Origin: a virus
Length of the DNA: 45,265 nucleotides
IMG/VR virus record: IMGVR_UViG_3300009175_000029
Coordinates: 1-45,265 of that record
Reading direction: 5' to 3' (one strand)
Part shown: positions 31,478 to 38,450 of the stretch, one piece after another
Layout of the letters: every line of letters begins with the position of its first letter
Numbering within the stretch: position 1 is the stretch's first letter
Translations under genes and position numbers: made by a program
Notes under the pieces: model-generated
What the model saw: only the letters and a program-made list of their open reading frames with translations
The model's database searches: none
What the model was told of the DNA's origin: nothing

Positions 31478-33249
31478 CTGTACGCTGGGTTCTTCACGAA
31501 CGTCCCTTTGCCCTTGGGGGTGAACCAAGAGTGGTAGTTGGTGGCATTTCCACGAATCGGAATCTGTGCCAGCCACATGCTCATCACCAAGTCGCATGTG
31601 CCCTTTGGATAGAGCAGAAGGTCGGCTAGGAAGGTCTCCGCCTTGGCCTCGTCGGCTGGCGTCTTGTAGGGAATCCTGAAGCGTCCGTTCTGGAACATCT
31701 CCCCCATCGCGAACACTCCGGCCTCCGGGTCCGTTTTGTTGGTCCCGGTGTAGGATGGGAGGATGATGTTCTGGTCCCGGTAGGGCTTGATGCGGTCGTT
31801 GTCGACAATCCACTTGCCGAAGGCGTTCTTCTCGACTGTACCGACCTTGTAGTGGTACTTGCGGTAAAAACCCTCGATTCCGTACATCTCGTTGCCATCC
31901 AGAAGGTGGTCGAGCATCCGGTCGAACTGGTCCTGCACCTTGAGGTAGTCGATGAGGTACAGATTGCGGTCCTCGGCCGTTTTGTCGTATCCTAGCACGC
32001 AGTAGGCCGCATAGGCGCTCCAGCGCGTTCTGGAGCCGCTTGCCGGGTCGAATCCGAGGTAGACCTCGCACTTATCGGGAACATCTCCGAAAGAGTGCTC
32101 CAAGTCGAGGCATCCGGGGTGCTCAATCGTCTGTCCGTTGATGACCTCGGGTTGACCGCGCACCCACGCCTCGCGGAACGCCATCTCCTCTTCGTTGAAG
32201 GCGATGTTCCGGTAGCGCTTGTTGAAGGCGATGGTGCCGAGGGAGGTTCGCGCAGCGTCGAGCGCCGCCGGTTTCATCATCTTGTCACTCAGCGACACGC
32301 TGCATTTCTTGTCTTTCCAGCAGTCGAACTTGATGCAGGTGAAAGTCGGGTCCCTCATGAGCATCGCGTAGAAAGCCTCCGGATGGAAGATGGTGCCAAC
32401 CACGCCGACGCCCCAGTAGCGCGCCGTCTTCGACCACTTGTATCTACGTGGAATCATGACCCTGTCGTGCGAATCTCTCGCCCAAGCGGCCCTTGGGGAC
32501 GTAAAGGGTCCGATATGGACCCATTCGAGGAACTTTTCGCGCATATCGGGCGTTCTCGCCGTATCTGGGGTCTCGGCGTCGTCGATGTAGACTTGGTCGC
32601 TTCTCTTGCCCAGTTCGGCGTGAGAGTTCGTGCCGAAGAACTCGAAGTTCTCGCGCACGTCCCGCCACTGCCTCTGTTCGACAGAGAACGCCTGATTTGC
32701 CCACGGGACGCTCTTATCGGTCGGCTCGAAGCGTCCGAAGTCGGCCTCAAGCTTGGGATTCGAGAGTTCACGCCGGATGTTGGTCGAAAAGGAGAACGCC
32801 TCGGTCTCGTTCTTTCCAATCATCTGCAAGCGGGCGTTGGGGTTGTCGCAGATGGACATGACCGGCAGGGCGCGGGTGGTGACGATGGTCGTCTTGCCGA
32901 ACGATGCGGGCCAGAGGATGAGAGCGTTGGGCCTCCCGGCTGCACCGGGGGAGTCGAAGTAGTAGGGGGAGAAGCCGGGCTTCCCGGCGTGCTGAATCCA
33001 GCCGTTCTCGAACATCCACTCCATGTCGTTCTCGTCGAGGAACTTGTCCACTTGCTTCTGCGAGCGGAAGCGACCGCGCAGGGTCTTCATCGAGAAGTCC
33101 TGATAGGGGTCGAGTTCGAGGTCGAGGTAGTGCTTACAGAAGAGCACCTCGGCTTGGTCTGATTCCAGCAGCATGTACTTGTACATCTGCTCGTCGTCCA
33201 TGTTCCGCAGTGCTACGTCTGGGTCACTACTCCGTGGGAGCGCCGTCAA
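31474..33249 (-). CDS. terL: terminase large subunit
   Basis: 591 residues; start ATG 33249 overlaps the previous stop (ATGA). ATPase: Walker A WPASFGKTT (113-121), Walker B DQVYIDDAET (219-228), preceded by a tyrosine/aspartate-rich DPYQDFSMKTL region as in other TerL proteins. Nuclease: GFDPASGSRTRWSAY (399-413) supplies the first metal-binding Asp of the RNase H-like domain, with YLIDYLKVQ and a later MSMWLAQIP. It pumps DNA into procapsids and cuts at each end. Lies between the TerS candidate and portal. Confidence 0.92.
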   Translation of the reverse strand: MTALPRSSDPDVALRNMDDEQMYKYMLLESDQAEVLFCKHYLDLELDPYQDFSMKTLRGRFRSQKQVDKFLDENDMEWMFENGWIQHAGKPGFSPYYFDSPGAAGRPNALILWPASFGKTTIVTTRALPVMSICDNPNARLQMIGKNETEAFSFSTNIRRELSNPKLEADFGRFEPTDKSVPWANQAFSVEQRQWRDVRENFEFFGTNSHAELGKRSDQVYIDDAETPDTARTPDMREKFLEWVHIGPFTSPRAAWARDSHDRVMIPRRYKWSKTARYWGVGVVGTIFHPEAFYAMLMRDPTFTCIKFDCWKDKKCSVSLSDKMMKPAALDAARTSLGTIAFNKRYRNIAFNEEEMAFREAWVRGQPEVINGQTIEHPGCLDLEHSFGDVPDKCEVYLGFDPASGSRTRWSAYAAYCVLGYDKTAEDRNLYLIDYLKVQDQFDRMLDHLLDGNEMYGIEGFYRKYHYKVGTVEKNAFGKWIVDNDRIKPYRDQNIILPSYTGTNKTDPEAGVFAMGEMFQNGRFRIPYKTPADEAKAETFLADLLLYPKGTCDLVMSMWLAQIPIRGNATNYHSWFTPKGKGTFVKNPAYR

Positions 33250-33422
33250 TCCTTGGGCTCAAAACAGTGGCAGAAGCCGTCCTTGGGAACGAAGATGTCC
33301 GAGATGCTGCAAATGGTGTCAGTGGTAGCGACCTGCTGGCCGGACGCCACCTCTACGAACACCTGTTCTTGCATTATGAAGAGACAGTCGCCGCAGTTGC
33401 CGATGATTTCCCGCTTACTCAT
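33246..33422 (-). CDS. Cys-rich small protein, 58 aa
   Basis: ATG 33422 lies within the end of the TerS gene (ATGAGTAA overlap); in-frame upstream residues are a shadow. Product MSKREIIGNCGDCLFIMQEQ..., then TICSISD and FCHCFEPKD. Two CxxC/CxC pairs suggest zinc binding. Sandwiched between the terminase subunits; function unknown. Confidence 0.6.
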   Translation of the reverse strand: MSKREIIGNCGDCLFIMQEQVFVEVASGQQVATTDTICSISDIFVPKDGFCHCFEPKD

Positions 33423-34062
33423 TGTCAGCGCCCTTGTGAGCACGTTCGAGGTCCTCGATGCGCGAACGTTCGCGGTCGAGGCTGTCCTTGTAGCCGTCAA
33501 TCAGCTTCTTGCGCTGCAACGGGTCGTTGATGCCGTCGAGGAGTTCATCGCTCCGGTTGGGTGTGTCTGAGCCGAGTTTGTTGAGGGTGATACCAGCATC
33601 GAGGATGAGCTTGACAATCTTGATGTGGTCGGCGAGGGAGATTTGGTGCGGGGCGTACTGGACCCTCTCATAGAGGGCGCGGAGTGACTCGCCGCCGACC
33701 TGCTGCCAGAGCAGATGTTCGTTGTCCTTGCGGAACATGGGGTCGGTGCGGCGGATGCGGAAGAGTTCGACCATCTCCCAGAAGTAGTCATCCTCGCCGA
33801 GGAACTTGTTGAACATCTCCACACTGGAGCCACGATACCCGGCGCGGCGCATGACCTCCGCCTTGTTCGGGACAACGACTCCATCATCGTCGAACTGGCG
33901 GCGAGTGCCGGGAGCGTAGACCCACTCACCGGCCTCCATGGCGACGTAGGCCATCGCGGCCATCTCTGTCCCCATCTTCTTCTTTTCGCGCTTCAGCGCT
34001 GTGGGCTTCCCAACCTCACGCTTGCTCGGCACCGGGAAGTCGTCTGAGGAAAACTTGTCCAT
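33415..34062 (-). CDS. terminase small-subunit candidate
   Basis: 215 residues from ATG 34062. Basic N-terminus (KREVGKPTALKREKKK), then a helical DNA-binding-like region (NKAEVMRRAGYRGSSVEMFNKFLGEDDYFWEMV) typical of phage TerS/HTH proteins, and C-terminal coiled-coil (LIDGYKDSLDRERSRIEDLER) for oligomerisation. First gene of the packaging/structural operon, directly upstream of TerL. It would recognise the pac/cos site. The extended -10 (34079-34071) ends only eight bases before the ATG, so the message from it would be nearly leaderless. Confidence 0.65.
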   Translation of the reverse strand: MDKFSSDDFPVPSKREVGKPTALKREKKKMGTEMAAMAYVAMEAGEWVYAPGTRRQFDDDGVVVPNKAEVMRRAGYRGSSVEMFNKFLGEDDYFWEMVELFRIRRTDPMFRKDNEHLLWQQVGGESLRALYERVQYAPHQISLADHIKIVKLILDAGITLNKLGSDTPNRSDELLDGINDPLQRKKLIDGYKDSLDRERSRIEDLERAHKGADNE

Positions 34063-34220
34063 GTACCCTTAGTATAGCATACTTCTGAACGTATCAGTCT
34101 CAACGGATTTTCCTTGAACGTAAATCAGAGTATGCTATACTGAAAGTGAAGGGAACATTTCTTCATCCGTAAAGAGAAATGCTCTTGCTCTTATAGCCTT
34201 GTATCCTACGGAAGGTAAGT
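34063..34220. promoter_or_regulatory. divergent promoter region with a 13-bp inverted repeat
   Basis: 158 bases between TerS (leftward) and the SLT lysozyme (rightward). AGTATAGCATACT (34071-34083) and its exact inverse AGTATGCTATACT (34129-34141) contain facing-out extended -10 elements TGCTATACT. The rightward promoter also has TTGAAC (34114-34119) 16 bases upstream. A TGAACGTA word occurs in both halves (34085-34092 and 34115-34122). In the rightward leader, CATTTCT (34157-34163) pairs with AGAAATG (34175-34181). Confidence 0.65.
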
Positions 34221-34718
34221 ATGTCCTATGGTAAGAAAGTTCTTCTTTGCATGTTCTTGGTTCTCATTGGGTCTCTTCTCACCACTTCTTCTGCTTTTGC
34301 TTTTGCGCCCGCGCACACTCAAACGGTCGGCCCCCGCGCTGCCCATCGGGCCGTTGTCAGAGCAGAGGCAGCGCTCCGCGAGGCTCGCCATGTCGAAAGT
34401 GCGACTCGGTACTACTCAAAGTGCGACTACTCCGCCTTCGCTGGACGCCACGTTGAACCAGCCGCAGTGGGACGCTGGGTTTTCCTTGCTCGTTCCGCAG
34501 GCTGGCAGTGGCCGCAAATCGACATGCTCATGCACATCATCGCCAGAGAGTCATCGGGCTCAAGAACGGCGAAGAACCCAAGTAGCACAGCGAGCGGTCT
34601 CCTACAGGAACTCTCGATGCACTGGGCGGGGAAGTTTGACCCGTTTGACGCATACCTGAACCTCCGCAAGGGCTGGCAGCTCTACTGTGAGGCGGGGTGG
34701 TCCCCGTGGGCGCTGTGA
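34221..34718 (+). CDS. secreted SLT/lysozyme-like peptidoglycan hydrolase
   Basis: 165 residues from ATG 34221 (GGAAGG six bases upstream). A signal peptide is plain: MSYGKKVLL, hydrophobic core CMFLVLIGSLLTTSS, then AFA cleavage near residue 27-29. The C-terminal ~75 residues are a compact lytic-transglycosylase domain: IIARESSG (catalytic Glu110), NPSSTASGLLQ (~119-129), FDPFDAYLNLRKGWQLY and final GWSPW, the short actinobacterial form of the fold. One Cys pair (C68, C156) could form a disulfide outside the cell. It may loosen the wall during infection, or be a lysogenic-conversion product, since it is outside the lysis module. Confidence 0.8.
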   Translation: MSYGKKVLLCMFLVLIGSLLTTSSAFAFAPAHTQTVGPRAAHRAVVRAEAALREARHVESATRYYSKCDYSAFAGRHVEPAAVGRWVFLARSAGWQWPQIDMLMHIIARESSGSRTAKNPSSTASGLLQELSMHWAGKFDPFDAYLNLRKGWQLYCEAGWSPWAL

Positions 34719-35188
34719 CGCAGGATGAGTACAAGGACGCCATGGGCCTCGTCACCCTCTACGCCCGCAAGTACGCCAAGACGCCCCTTGGTCGGGAGGA
34801 TGCCGTCGGCGTCGGCAATCTCGCAGTTGCCGAGATGGGTGCCAAGTTCGACCGCACGCGGGGTATTCCGTTCACCGCCGCTTGCGCCTGCCACGTCACG
34901 TGGGCGATGACCGACGCTTCTCGAAACGTCCGGGGGAAGAAAGACCACCTCGGCATGGAGGAGCCGATGGCCGACGAGAAGCTCGCCCATCACGCCGCCC
35001 CCAACCACTCGTCCACCACGGACATCATGAAAGCCGTCAGCAACCTCACCACTAGCGACCAGCGCGTCGTCGTCCTCATGATGGCCGGTCACAGTCAGGT
35101 CCACATCGCCGAGGCGGCTGGGGTCACTGAGGGCCGCATCAGTCAGCGTCTTCGTCGCATCCGTAAGGAACTCTGGAGGTTCGCGTGA
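34697..35188 (+). CDS. sigma-70-like RNA polymerase sigma factor
   Basis: 163 residues from GTG 34697; GTG 34715, overlapping the previous TGA, is also possible and would give 157. N-terminal region-2-like part: KTPLGREDAVGVGNLAVAEM, KFDRTRGIPFTAACACHV and WAMTDASRNVRG, as in 'G..DL.Q.G...L..A...FD...G..F..ya...I' of sigma factors. C-terminal region 4: LTTSDQRVVVLMMAGHSQVHIAEA and a helix-turn-helix GVTEGRISQRLRRIRKEL. It is short, like phage late-gene sigma factors (for example SPO1 gp28-type roles). It probably directs transcription from a subset of phage promoters. Confidence 0.75.
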   Translation: MVPVGAVTQDEYKDAMGLVTLYARKYAKTPLGREDAVGVGNLAVAEMGAKFDRTRGIPFTAACACHVTWAMTDASRNVRGKKDHLGMEEPMADEKLAHHAAPNHSSTTDIMKAVSNLTTSDQRVVVLMMAGHSQVHIAEAAGVTEGRISQRLRRIRKELWRFA

Positions 35189-35478
35189 TTCTCATGGCCG
35201 CACCCGGTGAGCCCGTCAACCCCGTCAACATCCCCTACGCCATGCAGCGCATCCTGTTGCGGTCAGGTCTCAACGACGCTTGGGACGCACTCGACCACAT
35301 CCTCGGTGACGAGTCCCTGGTGAGCCGAATCGACATGATGGTGGGCGAACGTCACGAGGCGGGCTACCAACAGTACGGCAGCGAGATGTACCAGTGGCCC
35401 CCCGCCAAGCGCATTGAGAACGTCCTAGAAGAACTTGCGGACGCCATCACCTACCTCACCTCAGGGGACATCGAGTAA
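35185..35478 (+). CDS. MazG-like / NTP pyrophosphohydrolase-fold candidate
   Basis: 97 residues, GTG 35185 overlapping the sigma-factor TGA. The C-terminal half GERHEAGYQQYGSEMYQ...ENVLEELADAITYLTSG has the EExxD helix and the preceding 'G...YG' found in phage MazG-like all-alpha NTP pyrophosphohydrolase proteins. Those hydrolyse NTPs or alarmones. The second EExxE motif of full MazG is not clear, so this is a short, possibly non-catalytic relative. It is co-expressed with the SLT lysozyme and sigma factor. Confidence 0.5.
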   Translation: MILMAAPGEPVNPVNIPYAMQRILLRSGLNDAWDALDHILGDESLVSRIDMMVGERHEAGYQQYGSEMYQWPPAKRIENVLEELADAITYLTSGDIE

Positions 35479-35558
35479 TGGGGGTCTGCGTGCTCTATCT
35501 GCTCTGCGCCATAGGGGTCGTACTCATCCTCGCCCACCACGACCAAGGTGTTCACTAG
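35478..35558 (+). CDS. 26-residue membrane peptide
   Basis: ATG 35478 shares bases with the TAA of the gene before (TAATG). Product MGVCVLYLLCAIGVVLILAH plus a short polar end HDQGVH: a single membrane helix with two Cys. Like the 23-residue peptide at 282, it is exactly fitted to the operon. Function unknown. Confidence 0.5.
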   Translation: MGVCVLYLLCAIGVVLILAHHDQGVH

Positions 35559-35740
35559 GTGTTCACTGCTCCTTCCGAATGGGGCGCTAGGCACGAACGT
35601 GCCCCCGGAGATTAGCCTCGAATCTCTAGTGTAGCTCAAGGGGCTCAAGCGCTCGCTCTCCGGCGAGAGCTTCTTCATGAACACGTTTACGGCGCCGCCG
35701 ACGGGCGGGGATGCAGGGAAAAGGCAGGTATTTGAGAATC
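35559..35740. other. intergenic region beside the integrase; candidate attP
   Basis: 182 bases between a rightward operon and the 3' end of the leftward integrase. It holds repeats of GGTGTTCACT (35548-35557, 35558-35567; a variant GGTGTCCACT at 35756-35765 within the integrase end). There are three short hairpins: GGCAC/GTGCC near 35591-35604, GAGATT/AATCTC near 35610-35628, and CTCTC/GAGAG near 35658-35672. A TTGAGAATCTCAA palindrome lies near 35731-35743. Hairpins may terminate both operons; repeats and palindrome could be integrase arm sites. No tRNA fragment was found. Confidence 0.4.
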
Positions 35741-36760
35741 TCAAGGTGTCGCCTCAGGTGTCCACTGCTGGTTCATGCGCTCAAAAGCCTCGTCCCTCAT
35801 CGTCGGGATGACGGCTGCGTAGGTGGACAGCGTCGTCGTCAGAAACTTGTGCCCGAGGTACTCCTGAACGAGTTTCGGGGATACACCCGCCGCAATCAGC
35901 ATCGTCGCGTAGGAGTGTCGCAGGGCGTGGAAGTTGCACTCCGTACCGACGCGCACGTTGACCTCGTGGAAGCCCCTCCAGAGTCCCGAGGTGGTCAGCG
36001 GCACCAAGAGGTCACCGCCCGCTCCCCGTGGCCCCAAGTAGTGCCGCGTGATGTCCAGCAGTGGAACACGGCGTTCCGAACCGTACTTGCAGGGAACGCG
36101 CTGGCTGTGCCACATCTGACTGCTGATGTTCAGCTCGACCTCCCCCACGTCCATCCAGCGTATCCCCAGCACCTCGCTGAAACGCAGGCCCGCAGTACCG
36201 GCGAGGGCGATGGCACGGCGCACCCCGCCAGTGCTCTCCGTGATGAGCTTTAGCACCTGCTCGCGCGTCGGTGGTTGCGCGTCGAGGTTACGCACCCGAG
36301 GAACGTCAACGCTCGCCAGAGGACTCTTATCGAGGACCTCCTTCTTCCGCGCGGCGGTGAGGGACGAAGCGATGTTGAAGTGCAGGTTGCGGACGGTGCC
36401 GGGGGCGAGCGACTTGCGCTTCTCCGTGTAGTAGTCGGCGAAGATGGTCGGGGTCAACTCGCTCATCTTCAGGTGCCCGAGGTCGGGCTTCAGGTGATTC
36501 TTGACGCTGGATTCGTAGTTGAGTTTCGTGGACGGGGCCACATCGAGCGACTCGACCCACATGTCGAGCCAGTCGGCGAAAAGCATGTCCTTGGAGTGCC
36601 CGTCCTTGGAGACCGTCCGCTTACACCACTCGTAAGCCGAGAACTCGTCGTCGAAGACGCGCTTCATGCGCCGGGGCACGCGCCTGCCGTCGACCATCTC
36701 GGAACCAAAGTAGATTTTGGCCTCGTACCTGCTTCCCACCCTTGCGACGTTGTAGCCCAT
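35741..36760 (-). CDS. int: tyrosine-type integrase
   Basis: 339 residues from ATG 36760 with AGGAGG three bases upstream; in-frame residues further up overlap the divergent operon. N-terminal arm-binding-like domain (KIYFGSEMVDGRRVPRR), SAM-like core-binding domain (FADWLDMWVESLDVAPSTK...YYTEKRKSLAPGTVRNLH) and catalytic domain: Arg193 (AGLRFSEVLGIRW), Lys225 candidate, His278-x2-Arg281 (HALRHSYATML), His304 (YLGHK), Tyr314 (LSTYAAV). All the R..HxxR..H..Y set is present, so it should be active. It integrates the circular genome into the host chromosome, making the phage temperate. Confidence 0.93.
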   Translation of the reverse strand: MGYNVARVGSRYEAKIYFGSEMVDGRRVPRRMKRVFDDEFSAYEWCKRTVSKDGHSKDMLFADWLDMWVESLDVAPSTKLNYESSVKNHLKPDLGHLKMSELTPTIFADYYTEKRKSLAPGTVRNLHFNIASSLTAARKKEVLDKSPLASVDVPRVRNLDAQPPTREQVLKLITESTGGVRRAIALAGTAGLRFSEVLGIRWMDVGEVELNISSQMWHSQRVPCKYGSERRVPLLDITRHYLGPRGAGGDLLVPLTTSGLWRGFHEVNVRVGTECNFHALRHSYATMLIAAGVSPKLVQEYLGHKFLTTTLSTYAAVIPTMRDEAFERMNQQWTPEATP

Positions 36761-36779
36761 GTTCCTCCTATATGGTGTG

Positions 36780-36788
36780 TGGTATACT
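36780..36788 (+). promoter_or_regulatory. extended -10 promoter divergent from the integrase
   Basis: GTGTGTGGTATACTAG contains TGGTATACT (36780-36788), the same element as before capsid and portal. Transcription would start near 36795 and reach the ATG at 36822 after an AAAGGA site. The region is only 61 bases long and also holds the integrase leader (AGGAGG at 36764-36769), so the two units share control DNA. Confidence 0.55.
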
Positions 36789-36821
36789 AGGGTAGTCATG
36801 ACACGAACGAAAGGACACCCT

Positions 36822-36920
36822 ATGGCTGCGACCCCGAAGAAGGCGAACCCCTTCGCGAAGAAGGCGGCTGGCAAGAAGACCGCCAAGTGCCCCAAGTGTG
36901 GCGCTTCGGTGCCCTGCTGA
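36822..36920 (+). CDS. 32-residue Lys-rich zinc-knuckle peptide
   Basis: ATG 36822, AAAGGA six bases upstream, TGA overlapping the ATG of the next gene. Product MAATPKKANPFAKKAAGKKT followed by AKCPKCGASVPC. A histone-tail-like basic arm plus CPxCG and a last Cys; could bind nucleic acid. First gene of a three-gene operon divergent from the integrase. Confidence 0.6.
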   Translation: MAATPKKANPFAKKAAGKKTAKCPKCGASVPC

Positions 36921-37255
36921 TGGCCTACCCCGAGAACCCATCAAGCACCACCCCCGCCCCCAGCGTCACCGTCTTCGGTGGCAAGTGGGCCACCCCCACC
37001 AAGGGCGGCCACAAGGAGATTGACGGCTTCGGCGGCAAGTGGGCCGACGCAGGCGACGGTTGCGACGACGGTCACCCCGCCGGTTTCCCGGATGGCGACG
37101 TGGGCGCTCCCGCCAAACCCGGCCCCATCTTCGGTGGTCCGCCGGAGTTCTTCAAGCTCGATGCCAAGAACTCGGTCCTGCCCTCGAACGCTCCGATGCC
37201 GGGCCTCGACAACGTGTCGAGCAACGTCCCTGCCGGTAACCCCTCAGATGGCTAG
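36920..37255 (+). CDS. Gly/Pro-rich protein with FGGKWA repeats
   Basis: 111 residues from ATG 36920 (TGATG coupling). Contains two copies of a Phe-Gly-Gly-Lys-Trp-Ala motif (VFGGKWATPTKGG and GFGGKWADAGDG) and a third weaker IFGGPPEF, in an otherwise Pro/Asn/Gly-rich, probably disordered chain. No homology recognised. Compositionally like phage peptides that dock on other proteins through short repeated motifs. Confidence 0.55.
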   Translation: MAYPENPSSTTPAPSVTVFGGKWATPTKGGHKEIDGFGGKWADAGDGCDDGHPAGFPDGDVGAPAKPGPIFGGPPEFFKLDAKNSVLPSNAPMPGLDNVSSNVPAGNPSDG

Positions 37256-37493
37256 GGTCCGTGGTCCCATCAAGCCGGGCTTCCCTCGTAGCGGTGCGGT
37301 TGCCGCCCCGGTCAAGCATGGTCTCGGGGAACTCGTCCCCCCGGCCAGCTCCGTCAACCCCATCGCCCCTGCCATCGCCGCTCACCCAGATGTGAATATC
37401 CATCCTTCGCAGCTTGGGCAGGCTCACGGCATGTTCCCGCAGACTCAGGGACTCGGCGACCTGACCCCCCTACCTCCGGGCTCCGGAGCCTGA
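37248..37493 (+). CDS. Pro/Gly-rich basic protein, 81 aa
   Basis: ATG 37248 overlaps the previous gene by eight bases. Sequence MARVRGPIKPGFPRSGAVAA, PVKHGLGELVPPASSVNPIA, HPDVNIHPSQLGQAHG... Low-complexity, unstructured-looking, ends in PGSGA. Third gene of the operon; followed by a terminator. Function unknown. Confidence 0.5.
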   Translation: MARVRGPIKPGFPRSGAVAAPVKHGLGELVPPASSVNPIAPAIAAHPDVNIHPSQLGQAHGMFPQTQGLGDLTPLPPGSGA

Positions 37494-37498
37494 CGTAC

Positions 37499-37556
37499 AG
37501 CCCTCTGGGGACGTTTTGGCCCTTCAGGCAGGTACCCCCTGCTTGGAGGGCTTTTT
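37499..37556 (+). terminator. rho-independent terminator of the 36.8-37.5 kb operon
   Basis: AGCCCTC (37499-37505) pairs with GAGGGCT (37546-37552), followed by TTTT. An inner hairpin GCAGG/CCTGC (37528-37532, 37538-37542) lies within. It overlaps the 3' end of the converging minus-strand gene (37524). Confidence 0.65.
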
Positions 37557-38090
37557 GCTGCCCCTGAGCCTCCCTGTGCGGAGACCGTCCTCAGTCAGTG
37601 ACAGCTCCCTCGCCTTGGCCTTCGCTATAGCCGCGTAGGGACTGTTGACTCGCGCCGAGCAGCTCTGACCGCAGTAGCGATTCCCCGCCTTGACCTGCCT
37701 CACGGTGAGGAAGTTTCCACACCCTTCCCGCGCGCACCTCTGGTCGGACTTTGGAGAATCGAGTACCACCGACCGAGCCTTACCGGCACGAGAACGACCA
37801 GCGCAACTGAGACCGCAGAAGCGACCCCCACTCTCCACCTGCTTGACGGTGAGTTTATTGAAGCACCCCTCACGAGCGCAGTACACGTCACTCAGTTCCT
37901 CCTCGCTCTTGGGGGTAGGTTCCGACAGGTCGTTCGTCGTCATCGCCGCGATATCCTGCCGGGCATCCTCGTAGCGCTCTGCGTGGGACTCCTCGAGCAC
38001 GATGGCTGGCTGCTGCATCCCCGTGAGGAGCCTCAGTGCCTCTGCCACCTCTTCCGGTGAGCCCGATACCCGAATCCGAACTTCTGTCAC
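37524..38090 (-). CDS. protein with two tandem Cys4 zinc motifs
   Basis: 188 residues from GTG 38090 (AGGAGG just upstream). N-terminal 60 residues: a beta-alpha unit VTEVRIRVSGSPEEVAEALR, then an acidic linker. Then two related zinc motifs: YCAREGCFNKLTVKQVESGG...FCGLSC and RCAREGCGNFLTVRQVKAGN...YCGQSC, each C-x4-C-x14~15-C-x3-C and followed by a basic stretch. The duplication is clear at residue level (AREGC.N.LTV.QV..G.R.CG.SC). Probably nucleic-acid or protein binding. It stands alone facing left, beside the candidate origin, so a role as origin or operator binder is conceivable. Confidence 0.6.
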   Translation of the reverse strand: MTEVRIRVSGSPEEVAEALRLLTGMQQPAIVLEESHAERYEDARQDIAAMTTNDLSEPTPKSEEELSDVYCAREGCFNKLTVKQVESGGRFCGLSCAGRSRAGKARSVVLDSPKSDQRCAREGCGNFLTVRQVKAGNRYCGQSCSARVNSPYAAIAKAKARELSLTEDGLRTGRLRGSKKPSKQGVPA

Positions 38091-38275
38091 GGGTCCTCCT
38101 AAGAAAAAAATATTTTCTGAGTACCCGCTCTTGAGGTACTCCCTAGTTCCAGTCAAGCACCCCCCCCGCCGGAAAGCAATAGCAGGAAGATAGTAGAGTC
38201 TGCCTCGCTGTGGCTCCCTTGAATGTCCACAATGCCAGCGCTGCCACGTAGTTATAACACCCCACCTAAGCAATA

Positions 38276-38350
38276 GTTAGTATGCTAACCATTAGCACGC
38301 TAACTACTCTCCTCGGGAGTCTCGGGAGAGAGATAGTTAGACTGTCTAAC
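38276..38350. repeat. operator-like palindromes (TTAG...CTAA)
   Basis: Three inverted repeats: GTTAG-N4-CTAAC (38276-38289), TTAG-N4-CTAA (38292-38303) and GTTAGAC-T-GTCTAAC (38336-38350). A larger stem joins TAACTACTCTCC (38301-38312) to GGAGAG and TAGTTA (38325-38330, 38334-38339). Repeated copies suggest binding sites for one dimeric protein. Confidence 0.6.
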
Positions 38351-38450
38351 AGTTTGGCATCCGTACCTTCCGAATAACAAGGGACTTCTGCTAGCCTTCT
38401 CCCCTACTCCCGTGCTTGGCAATGCGGGTGGTAAGGGTGGGGGCGCCACG

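Noticed and set aside
34206-34391. Minus-strand 61-codon frame opposite the SLT gene
   Set aside because: Antisense of the signal-peptide region; no ribosome site and the wrong orientation for the promoter there.
35590-35680. tRNA or tRNA 3' fragment at the integrase side
   Set aside because: Small hairpins and D-arm-like words are present, but no cloverleaf, anticodon arm or proper T-loop could be built on either strand.
36761-36895. Upstream extension of the integrase frame
   Set aside because: It runs over the divergent promoter and the 32-residue gene; AGGAGG sits directly before ATG 36760.
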